Shown piece by piece: positions 1 to 12,050 of a stretch of DNA of 64,000 bases. The notes below the pieces were generated by a model. That model saw only the letters and a program-made list of their open reading frames with translations. It ran no database searches and was not told where the DNA came from. The stretch is from Cryptomeria japonica. Lineage: Eukaryota; Streptophyta; Pinopsida; Cupressales; Cupressaceae. The stretch lies in contig NC_081405.1 in the NCBI RefSeq assembly GCF_030272615.1, positions 474,454,008-474,518,007 of the forward strand, in the 5' to 3' direction. Numbering within the stretch: the first letter of the stretch is position 1; each line of letters begins with the position of its first letter. A program made the position numbers and the translations under genes.

Positions 1-1343
1 AAACGACCTCAACTGAAACCTCCAACTATCAAAGAGGAGACCGTTCCTCCTTTCATAAATATTCTTCCTCCTCCTCAGTCTTTTGCTAAGACTCAACGAA
101 ATTGTTGTGCGAGAGACCACCGATGAAGGCGTCGTGCGAGAGCTCGTGAAGTTGTTCCTCAAACCATTCGATCTCCCAAGACTTCATAATTTGATATGAT
201 TCCATTTTCTCTCAAGCAAGATGTTGAACCTACATCTCCAAATCCTAAGTTGCACAAAACCGGTGATGGTTTTACTCCTATTCTTTTTCGTATTCCTCTT
301 TCTATAAATTTTGATGAAGAAATGAGTGAAAATGTTATTCATGATGGAAAAACAACTCCTAATGCTTCTAATAGTGATTATGAATATGTTGATGTGGACA
401 AGCATTTATCAATTGAATTTTCACAAACCCTAATCCTAGCTCCTAGAATCGAACAAAGTGACTTATCACATGAGAATAGTCCTTGTTTGGATCTTGTGAT
501 AGCTCCATCTGTTGTGCTCGATATTGCTCCTCTGGCATGTTGTTCAACTTCCCGAAATAGTGATCAGCAAGATTAGGAGGTGGATTTCGTGCTAGATTAG
601 CAATATTAGCACTGTAGATCTTCTCTCTCTCCTTTCTTGCTCTTTTGTGACCATTCTTCTATGTGTATCCCTGTTCTTCTATTTTTCCCTCAATGTCTAC
701 TTGAGGATGATGCAAAGCATTGAGATCTTTTTTGGTCTCTTTCATGTGGACTCGAAAGACATCCTCTCTTCCCTTTCTTCTAAGGTAGTGTCCTTTCTTT
801 GGGTAATGACGATTATTATATGCACATATACATATATGATATGCATGAGTTATCATACAACATACTAACCCCGAGGAAAGCGAAACTACTTCGTGTTTTG
901 TGTTCATTATCCTTGGGTTTATTCCTCGACTGGGGCTAAATCCTTGTGATTACGTGCTCCATCTCTTCTCTCTCTTAGGTGTATCCTACCTTAAAACAAT
1001 CTCTCTCGATAAGACGCGCATGATCGCTTTAACGTGGGGGCATACACTCCGCTCATATTTTCCTTCTGGATACTTAGAATTATTTAGTGAACTTCTCTTT
1101 GCTTCACAATTTTGGTATCTTTTTCATGTCTCATAATGAGGGGAACCTTGCTACTTGCACTCATGGTTTTCCCTTCTTGATCTTCCCTTTTACTTTGTCA
1201 ATCAATGTCATAAGATCCTAAGTCCACTTGGGGATTGGTGCATCTTGCCTCTTTGATGTGGTAGAAGTCTTTCAATCTTGTTTCCTTGTACTTTACCGGC
1301 AATATTGGCGTATGCTTATACTCCTGCTAAAGTGGGGGCTAAA
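1..1343 (+). mobile_element. 3' internal region of a Gypsy-like LTR retrotransposon
   Basis: This stretch lies directly upstream of a well-formed 3' LTR and ends with a purine-rich tract (AAGTGGGGGCTAAA, about 1330-1343), the usual primer for plus-strand DNA synthesis. It should therefore be the end of the internal region of an element whose gag-pol lies outside the window. No integrase, RT or RNase H motif is seen here. The only open stretch of note is the 126-codon frame at 196-576. From about 600 to 1330 the DNA is non-coding spacer. Assignment to Gypsy rather than Copia is inferred from the long untranslated spacer before the LTR and is not proven by a protein domain. Confidence 0.5.
196..576 (+). 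CDS. Unrecognised 126-aa reading frame upstream of a 3' LTR
   Basis: An open frame of 126 codons starts MIPFSLKQDVEP and is rich in Ser, Asp, Glu and Pro, without a membrane segment, zinc knuckle or enzyme motif. It sits about 770 bp before the polypurine tract of the Gypsy-like element, where some plant elements carry the tail of pol or an extra ORF. The frame may open further upstream, because 1-180 also looks Pro-rich and coding-like but holds a stop. I do not recognise the product. It is best read as a decayed C-terminal part of a retrotransposon polyprotein; a chance frame is also possible. Confidence 0.3.
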   Translation: MIPFSLKQDVEPTSPNPKLHKTGDGFTPILFRIPLSINFDEEMSENVIHDGKTTPNASNSDYEYVDVDKHLSIEFSQTLILAPRIEQSDLSHENSPCLDLVIAPSVVLDIAPLACCSTSRNSDQQD

Positions 1344-2527
1344 TGTAGTGTCATGAAATTGTGACCCTTGCAATTGGCGACCACATTAGGGTCTTCGCGT
1401 TGGCGATTCGAATCCCGAAGTCTGATCGGAGACCCGAGACTTGCTCAACCCCTGAAAGCTGCCTTGTTTTGCCCTCTGCACTACCTGAACCTGCTTCCTG
1501 TCTTGAGACAAGGGAAGGACAGGTGCAGGGCGCCTTTGTCCCCCTAGGACAGGGGTGTGGCGCCCTTGTCCTTGCCCTATTTTGGGGCTCCCCTATGTCC
1601 TATTTTTGCATTGGACATTGCATAAAGCGAGAAAACCTTCCTTGTGTCGGCCTGTGATGGAAAATCAGTCAATTAACCCTAATTGGTGAGTATATAAGTC
1701 TCATTCACCTTCCCATTTGCATAAATTGTAATTTTTCATTGATCACGCATTCAAGCATTTAAGCATTCCTTTCCAGCATTAAGCATTCTCAAGTCTCCCT
1801 TCAAGGCTAGGTGTTGCATTCAAGACAAGGATTCAACCATTGAAGAGGAGATCCCTTTCAACATTCAATTCAATACAAACAAATCTACCTATATTCTATC
1901 TACAACCTCCCTTGAGGTGACTTACATTTCAGTATTCATTTACATTTACTTGCAAGTACTTTCTTTCATCATTTGGGTAATTCTAAAATTGGGGTTTGAC
2001 TTGAAGGAAAACCCCCACTCCCAGCCCCTTTTCCTCTCTTTTTTGTGTGTGGGTTGCAAGAGCACAACTGTGTTTACATATTTGGACTCCATTTGCAGAG
2101 GCAGAAAAACACTTTTTGTTTCATAGATTTTTTGGAGGATCGTACTTTCAACACGGTCCTGACAACTTTTCCTCAAACTCACAGGGTAGCTTCGTCTCGA
2201 CATATTATAACTAGATCCAAGTTGGCAGCTTCATCTCATGCTTCTATCTCGAGTTATAATTAGTTTTTTGCTACTTTTACACTTAACATAATTCAATCAT
2301 TTTCCAGTCTAAAAGAGGGGTTAAGTTTATCATTTCTATCCCATTATCAATTCATTTAGTATTCAATCTCTACCCTAATAGATTGGATCTAGTGAATTCC
2401 CCCTCTTTTAAATGTAATTTGAATAAGGTGTTTGAAGGGAAATCCGCAGTGAAACTTTCATCTCTCCTCTGAGGGAAGAATAGCTTTCCTCTTGATCTCT
2501 CCATCATTCACCATTTTCACCATTACA
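1344..2527 (+). repeat. 3' LTR of the Gypsy-like element
   Basis: The repeat begins TGTAGTGTCATG directly after a polypurine tract and ends CCATTACA, so the termini are TGTA and TACA, a perfect short inverted repeat. A TATA-like GAGTATATAAGTC lies at about 1687. The right border is fixed because Copia RNase H coding sequence resumes immediately at 2528 (ATATCTATCAAG). Length is 1184 bp. The element was therefore inserted in a Copia pol gene; its 5' half and other target duplication lie outside the window. Confidence 0.7.
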
Positions 2528-2700
2528 ATATCTATCAAGTTTCAGTTTTGAGAGAATAGGTAAATGGGAAGGAAGTCAGATTGGAGTATGTGTCTACTAA
2601 GGAACATATTGTAGACATCTTCATGAAGCCTTTTCCTAAGGATACTTTTGAGTATTTTAGAGGGAAGTTAGGGGTGATTGCCCCTCCTGATCAAAACTAA
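2528..2700 (+). pseudogene. Copia RNase H C-terminal remnant
   Basis: The reading frame from about 2571 gives VRLEYVSTKEH followed by VDIFMKPFPKDTFEYF and ends LGVIAPPDQN before a TAA stop. This is the classical end of a Ty1-copia polyprotein, just after the RNase H domain, and it closely matches the end of the Copia element at 34360-34500 (VRLVYVNTKEQIADIFTKPL), so both belong to the same lineage. The upstream pol is cut off by the Gypsy-like insertion. Only about 55 codons remain, so there is no activity. Confidence 0.85.
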
Positions 2701-2994
2701 GATGCATTGGTATGCATCAGTCTGGTGTATTTCGCAGTCATATCTTGTGATCCAAATTGATGAGTGGTAGTTTCTACTCAAGGGGAGTAGTTAGTTTTGT
2801 GAGTCAGTTTTGTGGTTTGATTGCAAATATGTGCCTTTGTCATGATGTCAAAGGGGGAGAGAGTCATGTGAAAAACTGTAAAGATATGAAAAAAGGAGAA
2901 GAGTTGTGTGCAAGGTCTAAGCGGGAGGTGTTTATTTATTTGTCATTGATTGTTTTTCACATAATATGTTGGCATGAATGCCAAAGGGAGAGAT
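2701..2994 (+). other. Copia 3' untranslated spacer with two polypurine tracts
   Basis: Between the pol stop and the 3' LTR lies a 294-bp non-coding spacer. It holds a purine tract in GATGTCAAAGGGGGAGAG (about 2846-2863) and a second, LTR-adjacent one in ATGCCAAAGGGAGAGAT (about 2978-2994). The same paired arrangement is present in the related element at 34670-34873. The second tract abuts the LTR and is the likely plus-strand primer. Confidence 0.65.
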
Positions 2995-4271
2995 TGTTGG
3001 AAGAATGCTACAAATATGTGCTTGAGAGATATTTGAGAGATGTACTGACATTGATGTCAACATATTTCTATGTCTAAGACAGTGATGCAGTATAGCTCAG
3101 TGATTTAGTTTGTTTGGTATGATGAAGATCAGAGTTTGTGGATTAAAGGGTTTGTAGATGGTTCTTTGTAGTTGGTTCAGTTCAATTCTCAAAGGTCCAC
3201 ATGAAGATTTGATTGAGTTATTGGTATATGTGTTATGGTTTATTTTTCAGTTGTTCAGTGGTGACAAAGTGATAGTATTTTGATCTACATTGTGCCACAT
3301 AGTAATATCTTGATCTTCGAATTTGGAGGAATGTTTGGAACATTGGTGTCTGTCCTCAATTCAAGTGGTTCATCATTTGGAGGTCCCTAAGTGATTTTTC
3401 TAGGTTGACAGTCATTGCAATTAGTGTTCTTAAGGTTCAAGGTATGAAGATGTTGATGATTCTAGTAATATGTGTTGGTGCGGATGTTGCTATGGTAATT
3501 CATGATGTTTGTGGATGTTTTTGGATCGTGTGCCTTCTGTGAACATGGTGGTCCGCATTGATCCTTGTGCTCATAATTGATGTTTTTCTTTGGTATATTG
3601 ATGTTATTCATGTTCTTGGCCGACCGAATGCTTGTAGCGTGTTGCGAATGTTCATGGCATAATTTTTGGAGGTGTAGCCTATTCGAGGTGAAATATTTGG
3701 GTCTGTGCTATGTCTTGACTGACATTGCTTGGTCTACATGTTATTTTGTGTTGAGTATAGTTGTATTTTTGTAAATAGGTGGTGAGTGTTGAGCCGACTT
3801 TGATGATTTCTCCAAGGTTGATGTCATGTATAAATAATTGTTATAATCTTTGTATTCAGTGTGGTAGAGGTGTGTGAATAAGAGAGTGCGTATGTGCGTT
3901 GAATGTATACATCTTTGACGGCAGAGGAGTGTGAAGAAGATAGTTGTTTTGTGTTTCAATGGGACTGAACCGGGCATTAAGAAGATGCTATTTCTCAGTT
4001 CATGATTTCCAGATGTAATCCATGATTGTTGTAGGCAGTGAGCCTCTCTCTTTTGTCAGTGAGCCTTCTTGTTTTGAGAAGTGAGCTCTAGGTAGTGTGC
4101 ATAAAATAATGTGCATTCCCCATTGTAATACTTCTAACAGAGTATACCTATTTTTTAGGTTCATCCCCACCATGGTTTTTCCCTTGATCTAGTTTTCCAC
4201 GTCAAAAATCTTGGTGTTATGTGTGTTTATGTTGTGTTGTTGATCTATGCTTTCATGTTTGATTATCAGAT
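2995..4271 (+). repeat. Copia 3' LTR, right end displaced by an insertion
   Basis: The LTR starts TGTTGGAAGAATG right after the polypurine tract. It keeps the lineage signature CCACCATGGTTTTTCCC followed by TTTTCCACGTC (about 4166-4205) and the phrase AATCTTGGTGTTATG that is also found in the LTRs at 29216 and 34874. At about 4271 the sequence changes into the tail of the long-LTR family, and the normal end (GGTCCTAACA in the related LTR) is not found. The true right part was lost or lies beyond the inserted fragment. Confidence 0.7.
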
Positions 4272-5046
4272 TTGAGAATAAGTTTAAGTTTAAGAGTAGA
4301 AGAATAGATAAATTAGAAGTTAGATTAGAATATGAGAAGAAGAAATTGTTGCTAAGGCTTGTAAATAGAAGTACTCTTTTCATTGAAGATATGGTGAAAT
4401 GTGTTATTTCAACAAGATACATGGTTTCTACTTCTCATTTGCTTTCATGTTGATTAGTTGAATGATAGAGCATTGTGTATGATTCATGTTGAAACTCCTA
4501 ATCCATACCACTAGCAGTTTGTTGATTAGCAAATTCGCCTTGTGTGGTCAATTCGAATACTTGAATGAGCTTAAGTTCAATTGTTATTCAATCATTGATA
4601 TGCATTCAATTAATGGTGTCTATTCTTGATAATGATTTGAAAATCATCTAATTTCCTTAGAAGATTTTCACTAAGCTTTGTGGAGTTGTTGCTTTGCATG
4701 TCAAAGCAAGGCTTAGTCGAGTTGCACCAAAGATTGTTCATCGGTCCTACAATCTTAGACTTCTTAAACCCTATGTATTTTTCCCTTTTTTTAATTCTCC
4801 AAACAAATAGTTAAGAATCTAAGTTCCAACAATTCAAGCATTCAATTATTCAACGTAAGTCCCCTTGGATTACCAAAATTCACATCAACCATTGAGCTTA
4901 TCCACAGGTCGTGACTCGACACTAGGAACTTTGAAGTTGTCTCATTTGATTGTGAAGCATAGCATTTGAGAAACTTTATTCAAGAGAGGATAAGATACCT
5001 TGGTATTTTATTATGTGTTTGATTGTGCATTAAAAACACATCAACA
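4272..5046 (+). repeat. 3' tail fragment of the long-LTR family
   Basis: This fragment matches the last 800-1000 bp of the long LTR at 49861-57446: a run with GAAGAAGAAATTGTTGCTAAGG, a later block with CTTGTGTGGTCAATTCGAATA, the phrase GAGAGGATAAGATACCTTGG, and the terminal TATTTTATTATGTGTTTG leading into AAACACATCAACA. The 5' border falls just downstream of where the second TATA box lies in complete copies, so promoter, ORF and hairpin repeats are missing. Next to the tail at 5047 is CAAAC; a matching left duplication was not found. Confidence 0.65.
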
Positions 5047-6439
5047 CAAACCCAACCCCCAAAAAAAATTTGACTAATACAACAAATTGAACCCTCCAAC
5101 CCAAACTGTTAGCTTAGGCCATAAGCTTTATCTATTTTTACCCTTACCTTATGACCACCTCTTGGCTTGGTTTTAAACGTTTAACACAAAAGAGGAATCA
5201 AACATTCATATCATACCCTCAAATGCAAACCAATGTACATTAACTCAATATTCATTCCCTCTTCCTTTATCTTAACAAGCTTTCACACGAGAAAAACACA
5301 ATAAAGTAGACAACAAGCCGCTCTTAACAATAAACATATGCTTGTAGCAAGGAATTAAGGTTCTTTTGACTCAAACATATACCTAAAACTAAATGCACAA
5401 TTGAAGGTCTATCTCTTCTATTCTTCATTGGTTTGTTATTCTCTCTATGCAATCACGCTTTCCTTCATTTCTTCTTTCCACCCTTTTGCTGCTTATTACC
5501 AGAAATCAACTCAAAGCTAATGGAGCCCAAAACTTGGTTCAAGTTGGTTCAAGGATTCGACAAAATGATGATTACAAGTTTAGTGTCTCTCCACTAAAAC
5601 ATGTCAAGCTAGCAAATTTACGCATTTTTAAAAAATGACTTGTTTTACTCCAAAAAGTGTCATTCACCCCTTAATCTTGAAATGTGACATACAAAACATT
5701 CAAAAGGAAAGAAAACTCATTTTTCATATTGTGAATGAAAAACAAAAATATTTCTCTTCTTTGTTAAACTTATTTTCTTGCTTGCCATTGCACAAATAGA
5801 GTTGATGATTGATCCTTGAATGCTCCAATATGTTTGTTGTGTTATTCCTACATATTTTCAAGTGTTTGTTTGTTGTCAAGGAGATCGTAGAGGAAGATAT
5901 CTTCAAAAGAGGTAGGTTTTTTTAGTTTTTGGTTTTTTTTTTCCTATATATTTTTTACAAATGAACTCTCTTGTTTTGTTTTGATGTTTTTGGTTTGTTT
6001 TCATTCTTCTAGGTATCTATCATACATAATTTTTTTAAATGAAAAAATGATTAAATTTAATAATATAATTTTATTTTCAAACTTCATTTGTTTCAATTCT
6101 TCGAATGTATTTGATGCAGAGCCAGACAACAAACTAGGTGATAACCTTCTCTCACCCACAACTACTATGTCTTTGTCAAGTTGTTTTGTTTGTTCAAGGT
6201 GTCAAACAACACACCTGCCAAGTTCTCAGCTCACACAACAATTTGTGTGACCGGATCCATACCGGATTAGTATCTTCTGGTACTGGTGGGATGAAAACAC
6301 TCTACCCTTGTGTGAATGGCAGGCAATCTTTTTGGTACTGGTGGGATGAAAACCTATTGAATTTTTTCTATTGGTGGTCCAACCAACACAAAACATCCAT
6401 AAGATCTGACTATCAAATGTGTTAGGGGGTACTTGTCTC
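5047..6439. other. Unassigned AT-rich spacer
   Basis: No supported coding region was found. The stretch is AT-rich with scattered short frames lacking family motifs. A 22-bp phrase (GGTACTGGTGGGATGAAAAC) occurs twice, at about 6278 and 6333. Confidence 0.4.
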
Positions 6440-7672
6440 ACAACTGTCCTATTTGTCTAGTAGCCCTACTGGTTGACTAGTAGCCCCACCGGTTGAGTTC
6501 TCCACACACAACTTAACAAAATTCCAAAGGACAAGATAAACTAAGAAAAGATTAAGATACCCTTTATCAAGTTACACAATTCCCCAAAGAATTAAACTCT
6601 AACCCCAAGTTTGAAGGGTCTATATCCTTGCTATCCTTCCAGAACTAATTAAGCCAATTAGGCCTAATTTACAAAGCAACTACCCCTTGTATTAGTCCCC
6701 CGTATAAACCAACACTTCTTCAAGGTGGGGTAAGGTGTCAAACCACCAAATCCAAGGTTTCAGGATTTGATCCCATCTTCTTTGTCTACTACAAGTGATT
6801 TTCACTTCTTCAGTTCAGGTGGTCACATAGAAATGCTCGCTTAGGGTCAATTCAATCTCTTCAGGCTTGGAGCCTCCCTACAAACCAACACTAAGATATT
6901 ATGGTAAAATGGAACCTCTAACATTTTCCCATAGGTTGTTTGGTCCTCTGGTGAAAATGTCAGATTAAGGGCATCTTTACAGTGAAACCCTAGGTGTTGG
7001 CAGGGTTTGTGACCAATCCGGGTAGGTTTTGATGGATCTCTACAACCCGATTGTTACAAGACCTCAAACTTGATTCAAATGAAAGGTAAGAGACTTCCCT
7101 AAATCATCCAATTGGTTCCAAGCATCCACCAGTCCATACTAGTCATAAATGAACATCAAACACGTAGAATTTCCGAAAACTCCAAGTATATTGTATTGCT
7201 CCAAACTCCAAAACATTACCAATTTCAACAACTTCCACAATAACAACTAGAACAACCCTGAAATCGATCCAAGTGGGAATAATATAGCCTTCCTAAGGGT
7301 TTCCAATCACTTTTCAAACTTTGGAACCGTTGGAAGATTAGTTACCCCTTTTTATAGCATTTTGCAATGACAACAAAAGTTGTCAACTTGCACTTTTCAA
7401 ATTTGGCGACTCCAAGGTGTATTCGGCCTATTCCAAGGATTGGTCTGATGTTTCTAAGACCAATATTTATTTTCCTGACTCATGCCTAGACTCCTACTGA
7501 CCCACATGGTCATTTGTCCACGGTGGCATATAAAATGCAACCATGACAATGCCTTACATCAATTGGGTCTTATTGGCTCACAAACCTATCAACCTACTTC
7601 ATATGATCATTTTCACCTCATGGGTGATATTAGACTCTTTTAGGCTTCATTTGTGTCTTTGGGTGCTCCTAC
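6440..7672 (-). repeat. LTR-like sequence, TGTAGGAGCACC family, minus strand
   Basis: Read on the minus strand from 7672, this begins TGTAGGAGCACCC and runs through a block resembling the plus-strand copy at 11133: a phrase around TAAGGCATTG, a GACAACTTTT inverted repeat, TTCCAACGG, a TATA-like CTATAAAAAGGGG (about 7352-7364) and a later AACCCT..CCTAGGGTTT segment. The TATA box and two divergent copies suggest a solo LTR. The far end near 6440 is not sharply defined and no target duplication was identified. Confidence 0.45.
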
Positions 7673-7790
7673 ACCAGTGTTGTTATTGATCATGTTGTGT
7701 TAGGTATTATAATGGCAACCGTTACTAGCTTCGTAAGCCAACCCTACTTCAAAAACAAACTCAAACTCTCCACTTTGGAAATATGTTGAA

Positions 7791-10005
7791 ATGGTACCAC
7801 AACTTCCAAGTGGTGGGGCTTATGTTTGCATTTGTGGTCATTGTAAAGTTAGATACTTGAGCTCATGCAGCCAAGTGAAAAGCTATTTGTGCAAGATCCC
7901 TCAACAAGGCATCAAATTTTGTCTAGGCGTGGATGGTAAAGGAATTCCTAAAGCAGAAATCTTGACATATATCGAAGAGAAAGAAGAAGTAGACCACATA
8001 GTAGATCATAAATCAAAACATCTTTTGTTAAATAAAGGATCTTGAGGGATGAAGCCGCCTCCACCACAATCTCATTTTCAACCTACAGAGAACCATCCAT
8101 TTTTGTCCATACCTCAAGAACAACTTGGGGCCTCTACACATAAGAGATGAAAGGGTTCGTTCAAAATTTCATTTTATAATGAGTCTAGGAATTATCGGTG
8201 TTGAGGTGTATCTATGTTATTGGATTGGCAATCAATGTTGTTCGCTCACCATATTAGCAAAAAATGGTGAAATAAATTAGTGAGGCTCCAAAAGGGTACA
8301 AGGGCCCATGTTTTGAGAGGTTGTGTAGCACCTTATTAGATAAAGAGGTGAAATTTTTAGAGGAATCCTTAAAGCCCATAAAGGATTCATAGGTTGAAAG
8401 AGGGTTGTCCATCATCTCAGATGGATGGAAAGATGAAAAAAATTGCCCATTGATCAATGTTATTGACACATCCCTTAAAGGGACATTGTTTTGAGAGCAG
8501 TGGATTGAGGAAGTGGACTCTAGAAATGTTGTGCAAGTTATAACACACAATGAGAAAAATTGTAGGGTTTCTAGGTTATTCGTTGAGGAGCATTATTGGC
8601 ACATTTTTGGGACACCTTGTATTGTCCACTCCCTCAACCAAACACTACAAAAATTTGGCATCAAAATTGATTTGATCAAACAAGTGTATGTTGAGGCCAA
8701 AGAAATCCAAATGTTCGTCACCAACCACCGTATGTCACAAGGCATATTTAGAACATTCTTCAAATTGGAGTTGTTGACAATAACTTAAATAATAAATATG
8801 TTTCACTTTAGTAAAGTTTTTAATTTTATTTTAATTTTTGTACATTTATTTTTTTCCAAATAGGTTGTTGAGACTCGTTTTGCCTCCAACACAATTGTCT
8901 TGAGTCAACTTATGAAGGTTAATGAGGCACTTTCTAACATAGTCATAAGCTTAAATTGGTCTTAAGGCAATCTAGCACTACAAGGGCCAGAAAGGTTAAG
9001 AAAACTATCCTCAATGACATATGGTAGTATTGTGTTGAGTGTCTCCTCAATCTGAGTGAGCCCATATTGAGCATGATTAATTATACTAACATGGTTAGGC
9101 CTTGTTTGTGTGAGGTGTGTGATGGCATTGATGCAATGATTGAGAAAATGAAAGTCATCATAAATGCAAATGAGAGAGATCTTGAAGAAAATAATTCTTC
9201 AAATAACTAAACAATCATCGAAAAGAGATAAAACAAAATGACCTTTCCTACTTGCCTTTGCATTGACTCCCAAATATTATAATTCTTGGCTCCTTTTTTT
9301 GACATCAAGAATTGCCCCATATAGAGATGTTGAAGTCTCTCCCAAGTACAATGTAGCACTTTGCAAAGTCTTCACTAATCATGACATGCAAGATGCAGTG
9401 AGGGCTAAGCCGACGGGTTTCGCATGCTCCAACAATTGTAGTCTTGATGATCTTTAAGATAAGTATATGGTCAATGCTCATAGTTGGTGGTACTTCCATG
9501 GCCAATCATACACACACCTACAACCTCCTACGATAAAAAATTTATTGCAAGTTTTATAAAAAAATCTTTTAAATTCATCTTCTCTGTTTTATTTATATTT
9601 CATATTTTGAAAATTTCTCTCTAAAATTTTCTTCATAGGTTGCTAATTCATTTGCATCTAAGAGGAATTGGAGCACATACTCCATCAACTCAATAAAGTA
9701 CAATAGGCTACACTCAAAAAAGGAAGAGGGCTTAGCGTTTGCGCATTCAAGCTTGTGCCTTCTTACAAACAAACAAAGTGGCTACAAAGAAGGGGACACA
9801 AGGAAGTGGGATATCAAGCCAAAGCGTATTAACTTGGATGCTTCCATTGCCCACTTTGTTGCACTTGACATCGATAATGACTATGAGCCAACTAGTGACC
9901 ATGAGAGTGCTAGTGTTAATGCTAGTGCCAGTCGCACTATTTGTGATTCTAATTGGCCACTACATAGATCATCTAATATGGATGGTGATGAAGATATTTT
10001 TTAAA
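7791..10005 (+). pseudogene. hAT-type transposase relic (BED finger, DUF659, dimerisation region)
   Basis: The first exon-like block (7791-8043) carries a zinc-finger-like CICGHC followed by KSYLCKIPQQGIKFC. A middle block (about 8400-8788) reads in pieces as SDGWKDEKN-like text and then HIFGTPCIVHSLNQTLQKFG, typical of the DUF659 part of plant hAT proteins. Later blocks at 8864-9200 and 9639-10005 include ASKRNWSTYSIN, the C-terminal dimerisation signature, and an acidic end (NMDGDEDIF). Two likely introns remain, ending TTTCCAAATAG before 8864 and CTTCATAG before 9639. Stops and frame changes break the gene (for example near 8390, 8493 and 9210), so it is inactive. The second relic at 20655 is a relative. 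Confidence 0.7.
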
Positions 10006-10544
10006 ACCCATATGATATTTGACAAATGATGGTTGATTGTTGACACTTGACATTATTATTTTTTGATTTTAATAGATATTATGACATTCAAGTTTGACTA
10101 ATATTTTATTATTAATATGGTGGTGTATTTTGAACTTATTTACTCTTGCAAATATGTATATATTTATAATTTTAATATGTTTTTATATCGACAAACCCAA
10201 AACAAACCCAACCCTAAAAAAATTGACTGAACTGGCAAACATAATTGGTAACTAGAGTTCCTATAGAAAGACAAAGAAGCCTACGCCTAAAGTTGGACAT
10301 AAGTTCAACACACTCAATGGAAAATGATCTGATATGCATAGTTAACCTATTTTTTATAAGCATTCTATTTATGCTTTGTTTTCTCATGGGTTGAGGTGTT
10401 GAGTCAATTTTGGGGACTAATTAGAGAAGGAGCATTTTTAGTGCCTATGATCTTATTCCCTTGATTTGGGAATGGATATTAGTATGATCTTCCTTTCAGT
10501 TGAGAAGCTCTTATCTTTTCATATTATTTTACATGTTGCAATTG
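10006..10544. other. Unassigned spacer after the hAT relic
   Basis: AT-rich non-coding DNA with no recognised feature. It may hold the 3' end of the hAT element, but no clear terminal inverted repeat was found. The phrase CAAACCCAACCC at about 10204 also occurs at 5047, in the same orientation. Confidence 0.35.
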
Positions 10545-10735
10545 TGTTTGACCTTTTGGGTTGAATAGTTAGATGTTGAGAAGGCTTTTCTATATGGGGA
10601 TTTGGAGATCTACTTATCATTGCTAAAGCACCTGGTGGTGTTAAGGAATATCATTATTTGTAGAGTATGTCTCTATGGTTAAAGTTCATTCCAACTGAGA
10701 TTTGATACATACTTGGATTTGAGATTTGTGTAGAG
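10545..10735 (+). pseudogene. Copia reverse transcriptase fragment
   Basis: A short stretch reads LDVEKAFLYGDLE, the first catalytic block of Ty1-copia RT (usually QMDVKTAFLNG), then KEYHYL and a LYGLK-like phrase and RFDTYL. These occur in the normal order and spacing of a Copia RT, but in shifting frames. Only about 60 codons can be followed and no flanking domain is left, so this is an old fragment. Confidence 0.6.
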
Positions 10736-11132
10736 TTGTGTTCCATAGGGGCACATCCCTAGCCCTCAAACCCTCATCCTTGTCCCCAATGGCATTCAGG
10801 TATGTTAGGTTGACAAGGGACATCTCTTGGCTATCCCTAAAAATCTTTAAATTTTTGATACTTTTTTTAAACATGTTGCAGAAATAGGAAACACCATTAG
10901 AACATTTGATCGTCACCAAGACAGTTGATGTCTAAAATGTTCCTAGACATCTAAGATGGCACAAGATGTCTGAGACGTCCCTCGACCATCCCAGGGATAG
11001 CCAAGTGTGCCAACAGCAACGCAAGTTTTATAATGTTTTTAGAAAATGAATCATTCATGAAATTGGGAAAAGACTATTAAATACACCATGACAACATTAT
11101 AACAACAGTAAAATTAACCATGACAACAATTG
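10736..11132. other. Unassigned spacer
   Basis: No coding signal. The stretch contains GGGGCACATCCCTAGCCC and a related inverted-looking GACCATCCCAGGGATAGCC near 10980, possibly the edges of a small degraded DNA element, but no target duplication was found. Confidence 0.3.
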
Positions 11133-12050
11133 GTGTAGGGGCACCTATGGGTCCAAGGAGCCAATAAAGATTTTGTCATTTCTTTTCATGTTTTTTTGTT
11201 CATTTGGGATGTAATAAGGTCTTCATGATGACCATTTTGAATTCATTTGAAGTCACCTTGTAAGGCATTGATGCCAATTGCTTGTATGTGGCTAATTACG
11301 ACCACATTGGTCAACTTTGGTCAACACCTCCCAATGTGTGGTATGGGAGTGGATATAATGTATTTGATGTTTTTATGTCTCATTTGACATGTTTGCAAGG
11401 TTTTTGGTAGTTATTTGAGGCAATTGTACAAAATGAGCAAAATTGTAAAAGTTGCTGACAACTTTTCAAAGTTGTCAAGCAATATAATCACAAAAAGTGG
11501 TTCCAACGGCTAACCAATCCAAAAGATGGTTAGAGCCATTGGTTTTAAAGTTTAAATAGACCCATCAAGTGTTGAGGAGGGGTTGGATGGAAAGTTTGTA
11601 TAGAGAACTCAAGTATTGAATAAAGTTTGAAGAACATTTCTCTACAATTTTCTATTAAAATGTTGCACTTTCCTTCATATCTTTCTTGTTTCAACGTTCT
11701 AGCACATGAGAGTGGATTTTTTGGAAAGGTCTCTGAGTTTCCTTTCATTTGAGATCAATTTCGCTTGATTTCATTGAGTTTTGACCATTCTGCAATTGAA
11801 TTTGTTAAAACTAGTTTGAAACCCTAGGTTTTGGGGTTTTGTCAAAGAATAATGTAGAACTGACCATTCCATCAACGGCTTGACTCAAGACTTGGTGTAA
11901 TGGTAGGTGTGGTAGTGTTCTGCTTGCATTTTCATCAGTTTTTGCAAAGGAGGAGTTTGGAGGGAAATTTGAGTGCTTGAGGGCTTAACATCCTCATGTG
12001 TTAAGCCGGTAGGACAAGGTTTGAGTAAGCATTTGGATTTTTGGTACCAA
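11133..12050 (+). repeat. LTR-like sequence, TGTAGGGGCACC family, plus strand
   Basis: Begins TGTAGGGGCACC after AACAATTGG; the minus-strand copy at 7672 is preceded by AACACTGG, so homology extends slightly beyond the proposed border. Shared blocks follow in the same order: TTGTAAGGCATTG, a GACAACTTTTCAAAGTTGTC inverted repeat, TTCCAACGGCT, a TATA-like TTTAAATAGAC at about 11551, and AACCCTAGGTTTTGGGG. A possible end is GGTACCAACA near 12050. No polypurine tract, primer site or coding region is attached, so a solo LTR is the simplest reading. Confidence 0.45.

Noticed and set aside
5047..10240. CAAACCCAACCC..AAAAAAATTGACT phrase at 5047 and 10204 as terminal repeats of the first hAT element
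   Set aside because: The two copies are in the same orientation, whereas DNA transposon ends must be inverted, and no 8-bp duplication flanks them.
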